A DNA stretch of 5,710 nt from an uncultured Muribaculaceae bacterium. GTDB taxonomy: Bacteria > Bacteroidota > Bacteroidia > Bacteroidales > Muribaculaceae. The notes beneath the pieces are model-generated. The model saw only the letters and a program-made list of their open reading frames with translations. It made no database searches and had not been told where the DNA came from. Location of the stretch: contig CAMWGM010000113.1 in the NCBI GenBank assembly GCA_947173755.1, positions 1-5,710 on the forward strand, given 5' to 3'. Position 1 is the first letter of the stretch, and each line of letters begins with the position of its first letter. A program made the position numbers and the translations under genes. This document shows positions 1-4,562 of the stretch, piece by piece.

Positions 1-443
1 GAGATGCCGGGCTTGGTCTTGATCACCTGGAAAGCGGCGCGGAGCACATTGCCTGTCGTGTTGCGGGCACCTGCAACCTGACCGTCAGCGTCGCCGGCCT
101 TCACCATGAGGCAACCGAGATAGAGAGGATTGGCCGTAGTCTTGCGTGCATCTTCCATCGAGATGCCTTTGCTCTTGCGGAGTTCGAAGAAGAGGGGAGC
201 ATATTTGTCGATCACCTTCTCGTCGGCGGGATCGACTATAGTGGCGCGCTCGATATTCTTCAGATCGAGTTCTTTGGCCAGAGCGAGAATTTCGTCACGG
301 TTGCCGATGAGGATGATGTCGGCGATTTCGTCGGCGATGATACGGTCGGCTGCTTTCAGCGTGCGGGGTTCGGTGCCTTCAGGAAGCACGATGCGCTGGC
401 GTGAAGCGCGTGCGTTGGCGGTAAGTTTTTCAAAAAGTCCCAT
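1..443 (-). CDS. pta: Phosphate acetyltransferase (N-terminal 147 residues, partial at left edge)
   Basis: The enzyme interconverts acetyl-CoA plus phosphate with acetyl phosphate plus CoA. In fermenting Bacteroidales it works with acetate kinase to make ATP and acetate in the cytoplasm. The frame opens at an ATG (443-441) with MGLFEKLTANAR and stays open to the edge. Family signatures seen are IVLPEGTEPRTLKAADRI (residues 18-35), the TTANPLYLGCLMVKAGDADG segment (102-121), and GARNTTGNVLRAAFQVIKTK (125-144), a stretch typical of PTA_PTB catalytic domains. Residue 1 falls directly at the start of the catalytic domain, so this is the short form (about 330-340 residues) without the N-terminal regulatory DRTGG part. 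About 44% of the protein is present; the C-terminal catalytic Ser/Arg region lies outside. A consensus promoter lies about 80 bp upstream of the start. ackA is often the downstream partner, but that side is not visible. Confidence 0.95.
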   Translation of the reverse strand, partial: MGLFEKLTANARASRQRIVLPEGTEPRTLKAADRIIADEIADIILIGNRDEILALAKELDLKNIERATIVDPADEKVIDKYAPLFFELRKSKGISMEDARKTTANPLYLGCLMVKAGDADGQVAGARNTTGNVLRAAFQVIKTKPGI

Positions 444-505
444 TGTAAAAAAATATATGGTATTATAGATTTGATTTCCGATAGAAACGTGTCGAAAGGT
501 CGGTC

Positions 506-519
506 TGCGGATATCCGCA
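506..519. promoter_or_regulatory. 14-bp perfect palindrome in the pta leader
   Basis: TGCGGATATCCGCA is a perfect inverted repeat with no spacer. It lies 12 bp downstream of the pta -7 box, so it begins a few bases after the expected transcription start. As DNA it could be a dimeric regulator's operator. As RNA it could fold into a 5-bp GC-rich stem with a 4-nt AUAU loop at the extreme 5' end of the pta mRNA, which could protect the transcript. Perfect self-complementarity is certain; function is inference. Confidence 0.45.
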
Positions 520-530
520 TGGCTTGACCG

Positions 531-562
531 CAAAGGTAATAAAAAAAATCCCCCTCGCCAAA
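531..562 (-). promoter_or_regulatory. Bacteroidota-type promoter for pta
   Basis: Read on the minus strand, TTTG (562-559) is followed by a 20-bp spacer and TACCTTTG (538-531). This matches the TTTG / TAnnTTTG consensus of the Bacteroidota primary sigma factor (SigABfr) at every defined position. The expected start is near 523-525, giving a leader of about 80 nt before the pta ATG. Confidence 0.85.
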
Positions 563-627
563 TTTTTCTCCCATCACTTCCCGCTAGCCGTTTATGGTCT
601 ACGCATTATTAAAAAAGATGCCGAAAA

Positions 628-660
628 ATTGGGCAGTGTGAAAAAAAAGTTGTACTTTTG
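628..660 (+). promoter_or_regulatory. Bacteroidota-type promoter for rpmE
   Basis: The -7 box TACTTTTG (653-660) matches TAnnTTTG perfectly. The best -33 candidate is ATTG at 628-631 with a 21-bp spacer, one mismatch from TTTG. Transcription should begin near 666-668, leaving a leader of about 100 nt before the bL31 start codon. Confidence 0.8.
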
Positions 661-678
661 CAGCGCCATTACGAAATA

Positions 679-705
679 CGGGGTCGGTCTTTCCGGTCGA
701 ACCCG
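679..705 (+). promoter_or_regulatory. Candidate hairpin in the bL31 mRNA leader
   Basis: Bases 679-689 can pair with 695-705 around a 5-nt UUUCC loop: four G-C pairs at the base, one G-A mismatch (683/701), then six pairs including two G-U wobbles. It starts about 12 nt after the expected transcription start and about 60 nt before the start codon. Leaders of ribosomal protein genes, including L31 genes in other phyla, often bind their own product. Whether this one does is unknown, and no matching Rfam family can be assigned by eye. Confidence 0.35.
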
Positions 706-765
706 GCGTCTTACCAACGCACATTTCAATGTAAACCCAACACTCAGACCCTGACACTCAACACA

Positions 766-1020
766 ATGAAAGCAGATCTCCATCCTTCTAACTATCGTGA
801 AGTGGTGTTCAAAGACATGTCAAACGACGAAATCTTCATCACCCGCTCCACTGTTGCCTCAAAGGAAACCATCGAAGTTGATGGTGTGACCTATCCTCTG
901 GTGAAACTTGAAATCACCTCCTCTTCTCACCCCTTCTTCACCGGCAAGCAGAAACTCGTCGACACCGCAGGTCGCGTCGATAAGTTCATGAGCCGCTACG
1001 GCAACCGCAAAAAGAAATAA
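766..1020 (+). CDS. rpmE: Ribosomal protein bL31, type B (zinc-independent)
   Basis: This 84-residue component of the 50S subunit helps form a bridge to the 30S subunit. The sequence reads MKADLHPSNYREVVFKDMSN at the start, and the C-terminal half has the L31 core SSSHPFFTGKQ (53-63) and GRVDKFMSRYGNRKKK (69-84). It contains no cysteine at all, so the CxxC zinc site of type A L31 is missing and the position before HPF is Ser-rich. The length of 84 residues and the central insertion fit type B (also named rpmE2/ykgM-type). The start is fixed by the conserved MK-DLHP N-terminus; an in-frame upstream ATG at 658 lies within the promoter and is rejected. It is a single-gene unit with its own promoter and terminator. 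The lysine- and arginine-rich C-terminus is as expected for rRNA contact. Confidence 0.96.
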   Translation: MKADLHPSNYREVVFKDMSNDEIFITRSTVASKETIEVDGVTYPLVKLEITSSSHPFFTGKQKLVDTAGRVDKFMSRYGNRKKK

Positions 1021-1054
1021 AATTCCCAGACATCACCACGGATTTTTTTAAATA

Positions 1055-1105
1055 TTACCTCCCCGGCATAGCGGCTATCGCCCAATGTCGGGGAGGTAAG
1101 TTTTT
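1055..1105 (+). terminator. Long hairpin terminator after rpmE
   Basis: TTACCTCCCCGGCAT (1055-1069) pairs with ATGTCGGGGAGGTAA (1085-1099) over 15 positions, with one G-U wobble on the plus strand. The 15-nt loop holds a small 3-bp GCG/CGC stem (1071-1073 with 1079-1081). A T run (1101-1105) follows, the layout of an intrinsic terminator for rpmE, 34 bp after its stop. On the minus strand it sits 37 bp after the beta-barrel gene's stop, but only a poor T tract follows there, so any bidirectional action would be weaker. Confidence 0.8.
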
Positions 1106-1135
1106 GAGATTTGTCTTGTCGCGGATGCGCCGGTT

Positions 1136-1630
1136 TCAGAACACACGGGAAATCCCTGCCTCGATCGTGGTATTTGCCGTGGATCTCACGAATGTGTGGC
1201 GAGCCTGGAGATAAATCTTTAATGATCCCGAGATACGCCACTGAAGACCGGCTCCGAGATTGAACCCGAGACGGTTGGAGGTTTCCTTGTTACCGTCGTT
1301 CTTATATTGCCATGAGTTCATATTGACTCCGGCCAAGGGATAGAATTCCAGATTCTTCGGCGATGAGAAAGCCAGAGGCACTTTCAGATCAAGATTGAAC
1401 AGTCCGGCCGAGCGTCCGTAATGAGCGAAGATGATATCTACCGATGGGGCTATGACCACATGCCGCGAGAAAGCATACTCAAACGCAAGTCCCGCCATAC
1501 CCGAGCGGTTCTGCGAGGCATAGCCGGCAGTGACGCCGAGTGATTTTTCTTTCGCCAGAGTCTGGGAGGAGCATACTGTTGGCGCTAAAGCCAGAATGAT
1601 GAGGGCGATAAGCCGGATGGAGCGTGACAT
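1136..1630 (-). CDS. Small outer-membrane beta-barrel protein
   Basis: The 164-residue product starts with a Sec signal peptide: MSRSIR, a hydrophobic core LIALIILALAPTV (7-19), then CSSQ with likely cleavage near residue 22. Residue 20 is cysteine, but the preceding PTV is a poor lipobox, so signal peptidase I is preferred. The mature part of about 142 residues has alternating polar/hydrophobic stretches with aromatic ends (SLGVTAGYASQ, GLAFEYAFSRHVVIAPSVDI, FNLDLKVPLAF, RLGFNLGAGLQWRI, LKIYLQARHTF) and ends in AGISRVF. A C-terminal phenylalanine is typical of the signal recognised by the BAM complex. The size fits an eight-stranded barrel of the OmpX/OmpW-like 'porin family' type. No ligand or enzyme function can be read. 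The start was chosen for its signal peptide and the promoter 25 bp upstream; a longer reading frame to 1879 would cross that promoter. Confidence 0.85.
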   Translation of the reverse strand: MSRSIRLIALIILALAPTVCSSQTLAKEKSLGVTAGYASQNRSGMAGLAFEYAFSRHVVIAPSVDIIFAHYGRSAGLFNLDLKVPLAFSSPKNLEFYPLAGVNMNSWQYKNDGNKETSNRLGFNLGAGLQWRISGSLKIYLQARHTFVRSTANTTIEAGISRVF

Positions 1631-1654
1631 AAACTGGTGTTGGGATAGAAAGTG

Positions 1655-1687
1655 CAAAGTTAATGAAAAATTTGGGATAATGGCAAC
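1655..1687 (-). promoter_or_regulatory. Promoter for the beta-barrel gene
   Basis: On the minus strand, GTTG (1687-1684), a 21-bp spacer and TAACTTTG (1662-1655) form a Bacteroidota promoter with a perfect -7 box and a one-mismatch -33 box. The expected start near 1648 gives a short leader of about 18 nt. Confidence 0.75.
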
Positions 1688-1702
1688 CCTTTTGTAACTT
1701 TG
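1671..1702 (+). promoter_or_regulatory. Promoter for the methyltransferase-ATPase pair
   Basis: TTTG (1671-1674), a 20-bp spacer and TAACTTTG (1695-1702) match the consensus at every defined position. The expected start near 1709 leaves a leader of only about 13 nt before the ATG at 1722. It overlaps the divergent promoter, each one's -33 box lying in the other's spacer. Confidence 0.85.
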
Positions 1703-1721
1703 CGATAGAAAGAAACGGACG

Positions 1722-2252
1722 ATGGAAAAAAAAACTATCTGGGATCTTGCCCGCGTCAATGTGGAGCAATATCGTCGCCAGAAAAAAATGCATCTCACCG
1801 TCGTGCTCGACAACGTGAGGTCGCTTAATAACATTGGTGCGATCTTCCGCACATGCGACGCCTTTGCGGTGGAGCGCATCGTGCTTTGCGGAATTAGTCA
1901 GACACCCCCTTCCGCCGAAATCCACAAGACTGCCCTCGGTGCTGAGGAATCAGTGTCGTGGGAGTATGAGTCGGAGACGCTTACGGCTCTGCAGCGCCTA
2001 CAGGGTGACGGTTACACCCTTTGCTGTCTCGAGCAGGTCAAGGGGAGCATAATGCTACAGGATTTTCATGCTCAGGAAGGGCGACGCTATGCCCTCGTGC
2101 TCGGCCATGAGGTGAAAGGTGTCAGCCAGGATGTGGTCGACCAGTGCGACATCTGTCTCGAGATCCCGCAGAGCGGCACCAAGCATTCCCTCAACGTCAG
2201 CGTTTCGGCCGGAATTGCCATCTGGCAGTTCTATCAGAATCTCCATCCTTAA
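1722..2252 (+). CDS. SpoU/TrmH-family RNA 2'-O-ribose methyltransferase
   Basis: The 176-residue protein is a SPOUT-class enzyme that transfers a methyl group from S-adenosylmethionine to a ribose 2'-OH in tRNA or rRNA. All three SpoU motifs are visible. Motif 1 is DNVRSLNNIGAIFRTCDAF (30-48), with the conserved Asn37 and catalytic-type Arg43. Motif 2 is LVLGHEVKGVS (125-135) with Glu130. Motif 3 is IPQSGTKHSLNVSVSAGIAI (148-167), which forms part of the knotted cofactor site. The length matches a bare catalytic domain with a short N-terminal helix and no separate L30e-like RNA-binding domain, closer to TrmH-like tRNA Gm18 enzymes than to RlmB. The target base cannot be decided from sequence alone. 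The start follows a perfect promoter by about 20 bp. The ATPase gene starts 10 bp after its stop, so the two are very probably cotranscribed. Confidence 0.92.
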   Translation: MEKKTIWDLARVNVEQYRRQKKMHLTVVLDNVRSLNNIGAIFRTCDAFAVERIVLCGISQTPPSAEIHKTALGAEESVSWEYESETLTALQRLQGDGYTLCCLEQVKGSIMLQDFHAQEGRRYALVLGHEVKGVSQDVVDQCDICLEIPQSGTKHSLNVSVSAGIAIWQFYQNLHP

Positions 2253-2262
2253 AACCTTAGCC

Positions 2263-3849
2263 ATGATACTCACTCTCCCCAGACGCATCGGCGGCGATCC
2301 GCTCGAGATCGATCTCGACCGCAACCACCAGATTGTGATCATCGGTGCAAACGGCGCAGGCAAAACACGTTTCGCCATGAAGATGGCCGAGAGCCTCGGG
2401 GTAAGAGCGTTCCGCATCTCGGCTCTTAAGGCTCTTTATGCCACTGACCGCGAGGATCCGTGTCCCACGTCGATCGATGCCACCTATCATCGCGCTGTCA
2501 GCCGTATGCCGCTTCTGCGCCACGACTTGAAAGGGGAGTTCGACCGCATGGTGGCTCTGCTGCTCGGAGAGGAGATGCTCCGGCTGCTCGACACTAAATA
2601 TGCCGACGATTCCAAACCCGCTTCACGGAGGTTGCCCACCAATCTCGACCGTACCCTGCGGCGATGGAGATCGGTATTCCCCGGAAACCGTGTCCTTATC
2701 GAAGGCGGACGTCTGCTCTTCAGCCGTCCTGCGGGGCAGGATGATGAGGCTTCGGAGAACTACAGTCCGACCAAACTATCGGATGGCGAGAAAGCAGTGC
2801 TCTACTACCTCGGAGCAACTTCTCTGGCTCCGAAGAATTCGGTGATCTTCGTCGATTCCCCCTCGATGTTCCTTCATCCCTCCACCACGCGTGCGCTATG
2901 GGATAAGATCGAGCAGTCGCGCCGCGACTGTACATTCGTCTACACCACTCACGACCTTCAGTTCGCCACCTCCAGGGCCAATTCAGCAACTATCTGGGTG
3001 AAAGACTGTAATCCTGTAACATCGGAATGGGACTACGAACTTCTTCCGACCCCAGAAGGCCTTAGCGAGGAGGCTTACATGGCCATCCTCGGAGCCAGAA
3101 AACCTGTGCTCTTCATCGAGGGGGACGGTATACACTCGCTCGATGCTAAACTTTATCCCCTGATCTTCGACGACTTCACAGTCAGTTCGCTCGGCGGCTG
3201 CGACCGCGTGATCGAATCGACGCGCACTTTCAATTCCCTCCGTTCATTCCACAATCTGGCCGCCACCGGCATAGTCGATCGCGATCGTCGCGATGAGGGA
3301 GAGGTGGAGTATCTTCGAAAAAAGAATGTCATGGTGCCCGACGTGGCCGAGATCGAAAACATCTTCATGGTCGAGGATGTGATACGTGCGGTCGCATCGC
3401 ATTTCGGACGCAATCCCGGGGCCGCTTTCTCTAAGGTGAGCCGGACCGTGATCCGACTTTTTCAGGCCGACCTCCGTCAGCAGGCACTCCAGCACACCCG
3501 TCACCGCATGAAACGCCTCGTCGAGCATCGCATCGACGGACGTTTCGCCACGATCAATTCTCTTGTTGAGCATATCGACTCGCTGGCCGAGACACTCAAT
3601 CCGCGCGGAATGTATGAAACGCTCTGCAACGATTTCGAGCGATATGTCAGCGAGGGAGATTACGCCTCGATTCTCCGTGTCTACAACCGTAAATCCATTC
3701 TCTCCGAGAGCCATGTCGCGCGGGCATGCGGACTCCGTCATGACGACAAAGATGCCTACGTCCGGGCCATACTCGAGATCCTGAAAGAAAACGGCGAGAC
3801 AGCCTCGGAAATCCGAAGGGCCATCCGCCGTACATTCTCGCTTGAGTAG
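2263..3849 (+). CDS. ABC-type ATPase with C-terminal TOPRIM-like/DUF4435 domain
   Basis: This 528-residue protein has two parts. The N-terminal ABC/AAA-type ATPase has Walker A GANGAGKT (28-35), an ABC signature LSDGEK (172-177), a Walker B-like strand VIFVDSP (194-200) followed by FLHP, and an H-loop TTHD (228-231). The usual catalytic Glu after the Walker B Asp is Ser199 here. From about 281 comes a DUF4435/TOPRIM-like domain: VLFIEGDG with Glu286, LGGCD (310-314), GIVDRDRR with Asp339 and Asp341, and EIEN with Glu365, the pattern of metal-binding acidic residues in TOPRIM nucleases. The remaining 150 residues are helical, Arg-rich and contain no motif I can name. No signal peptide or membrane segment is seen. 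Known relatives by architecture are OLD-family nucleases and PARIS (AriA ATPase plus AriB DUF4435 tRNA nuclease). A defence or RNA/DNA-processing role is inference. The start at 2263 was preferred to an in-frame ATG at 2119 because the latter lies deep inside the methyltransferase gene and the extra 48 residues look unlike protein. MILTLPRRIGGDPLEIDL reads as the expected first beta strand of an ABC ATPase. Confidence 0.88.
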   Translation: MILTLPRRIGGDPLEIDLDRNHQIVIIGANGAGKTRFAMKMAESLGVRAFRISALKALYATDREDPCPTSIDATYHRAVSRMPLLRHDLKGEFDRMVALLLGEEMLRLLDTKYADDSKPASRRLPTNLDRTLRRWRSVFPGNRVLIEGGRLLFSRPAGQDDEASENYSPTKLSDGEKAVLYYLGATSLAPKNSVIFVDSPSMFLHPSTTRALWDKIEQSRRDCTFVYTTHDLQFATSRANSATIWVKDCNPVTSEWDYELLPTPEGLSEEAYMAILGARKPVLFIEGDGIHSLDAKLYPLIFDDFTVSSLGGCDRVIESTRTFNSLRSFHNLAATGIVDRDRRDEGEVEYLRKKNVMVPDVAEIENIFMVEDVIRAVASHFGRNPGAAFSKVSRTVIRLFQADLRQQALQHTRHRMKRLVEHRIDGRFATINSLVEHIDSLAETLNPRGMYETLCNDFERYVSEGDYASILRVYNRKSILSESHVARACGLRHDDKDAYVRAILEILKENGETASEIRRAIRRTFSLE

Positions 3850-3868
3850 GTGTTGTCCCTACCGTTTT
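3846..3868 (+). terminator. Weak candidate terminator between convergent genes
   Basis: GTAGG (3846-3850), which includes the ATPase stop codon, can pair with CCTAC (3858-3862) around a 7-nt loop, followed by CG and TTTT (3865-3868). The stem is only 5 bp. The gap between the two convergent stop codons is just 17 bp, so any terminator must overlap the coding ends. Confidence 0.3.
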
Positions 3869-4343
3869 ATTCAGCTGTAGTTATTCTGGCGTTAGGAGTG
3901 AGTGTTCCGCCGTCGGGCTCGGGATTGTCGAGCGACGGAGCCACGACATCAATCTCATATCCGAATACACCCCAGGCCATTTCCTTGTCCACCTGGTAGA
4001 TGGTCGTGCGGACCTGAAGTGTGTGACGTCCTAAGGAAAGGTGTGATGTAGGGATAACGGTTGCATAAGGAGCAAGCGAAATTGTCACCACCGGTTGATA
4101 ATCCAGATAATATGTAGTGGTTCCGAGGGTTGCGTTCTTGGCGCCTTCGGCCGGAGTTACGTAGAGACCGTCGATAGTGATATCCTGACCCTGCTCGACG
4201 ATTATGATGCCGTTTTCATCGGCAGCCCCTGAGTATTCGAGAGAAATCTGAACTTCGGGAAGACCGGCGTTATCGTCGTCAGAGCATGATGACATGATGA
4301 ACATTGCGAAGAGAGCAGGAAGAAGAGAAAGTATCTTTTTCAT
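3867..4343 (-). CDS. Small putative surface lipoprotein, function unknown
   Basis: The 158-residue product has a lipoprotein signal peptide: MKK, hydrophobic ILSLLPALFAMFIM, and lipobox MSSC with the lipidated Cys20. Right after it comes SDDDN, which closely resembles the lipoprotein export signal that sends Bacteroidota lipoproteins to the outer face of the outer membrane. The mature part is acidic and predicted to be rich in beta strands (VQISLEYSGAADENGIIIVE, ITIDGLYVTPAEGA, YQPVVTISLAPYA, HTLQVRTTIYQVDKEMAWGV), like a single Ig-like or adhesin-type domain, and ends in a Pro/Asp-rich tail. I recognise no named family. It converges on the ATPase gene. No consensus promoter was found in the 219 bp upstream of it, so its control is unclear. 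Confidence 0.8.
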   Translation of the reverse strand: MKKILSLLPALFAMFIMSSCSDDDNAGLPEVQISLEYSGAADENGIIIVEQGQDITIDGLYVTPAEGAKNATLGTTTYYLDYQPVVTISLAPYATVIPTSHLSLGRHTLQVRTTIYQVDKEMAWGVFGYEIDVVAPSLDNPEPDGGTLTPNARITTAE

Positions 4344-4378
4344 AAGAGAGGAAGATAAAGACGTTTTATAAATAATGT

Positions 4379-4412
4379 AGTTGAAAAGAGGGTGAAATCG
4401 TTAATTTCAACT
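4379..4412. repeat. 8-bp inverted repeat upstream of the lipoprotein gene
   Basis: AGTTGAAA (4379-4386) and TTTCAACT (4405-4412) are perfect inverted copies separated by 18 bp, starting 36 bp upstream of the lipoprotein ATG. The arms are spaced as two half-sites about two and a half helical turns apart (26 bp start to start), or they could form a weak AU-rich hairpin in the leader. Function is not shown, and arms of this length can occur by chance in AT-rich DNA. Confidence 0.25.
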
Positions 4413-4526
4413 GTCAAACGCCGTTGTCATCCGATTTGTTCGTCTGAAACCCCGGCAAATCGAAAATGTTACAATCGTTGCAACAACTTCTCGTGCGTCC
4501 CCTCCCGACGTTAAGGATTTTCTTCG

Positions 4527-4534
4527 TAACTTTG
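4527..4534 (+). promoter_or_regulatory. -7 box for the membrane/kinase fusion gene
   Basis: TAACTTTG matches TAnnTTTG perfectly and lies 28 bp before the ATG at 4563. The expected start near 4541 gives a leader of about 22 nt containing AAGG followed by an A-rich run. No TTTG is present at the usual -33 distance (the region reads CCTCCCGACGTTAAGG), so the promoter may be weak or need an activator. Confidence 0.6.
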
Positions 4535-4562
4535 CATTCGAATTCTAAGGTAAAAATTAAAA

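Larger units (their letters stand above)
444..765. other. Divergent pta / rpmE intergenic region (322 bp)
   Basis: No credible coding sequence is seen here. Short open frames crossing it have no recognisable family and no conserved-looking start. It holds, from left to right, the pta leader with a perfect palindrome, the pta promoter facing left, an AT-rich stretch, the rpmE promoter facing right, and the rpmE leader with a candidate hairpin. The two -33 boxes (559-562 and 628-631) are about 65 bp apart, so the promoters are back to back without overlapping. Confidence 0.8.

Noticed and set aside
130..468. Plus-strand frame of 112 residues opposite pta.
   Set aside because: Ser/Arg-rich antisense shadow of a strong pta match, with no family resemblance.
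498..690. Direct 9-bp repeat GGTCGGTCT at 498-506 and 682-690 in the pta/rpmE intergenic region.
   Set aside because: Only two short copies, placed differently relative to the two promoters; chance is a sufficient explanation.
1631..1879. N-terminal extension of the beta-barrel protein to 1879.
   Set aside because: It crosses the divergent promoters and the start of the methyltransferase gene, and would bury the clear signal peptide at 1630.
2119..2262. In-frame 48-residue upstream extension of the ATPase starting at 2119.
   Set aside because: It lies entirely in another frame of the methyltransferase gene or its stop region, is Ser/Arg-rich shadow translation, and adds nothing to the ATPase fold, which begins well at 2263.
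3244..3741. Minus-strand frame of 165 residues opposite the ATPase gene.
   Set aside because: Antisense shadow of a well supported gene; no promoter, signal or domain is seen.
4477..4484. 8-bp palindrome GTTGCAAC upstream of the lipoprotein and fusion genes.
   Set aside because: Too short to distinguish from chance and not aligned with any promoter element.
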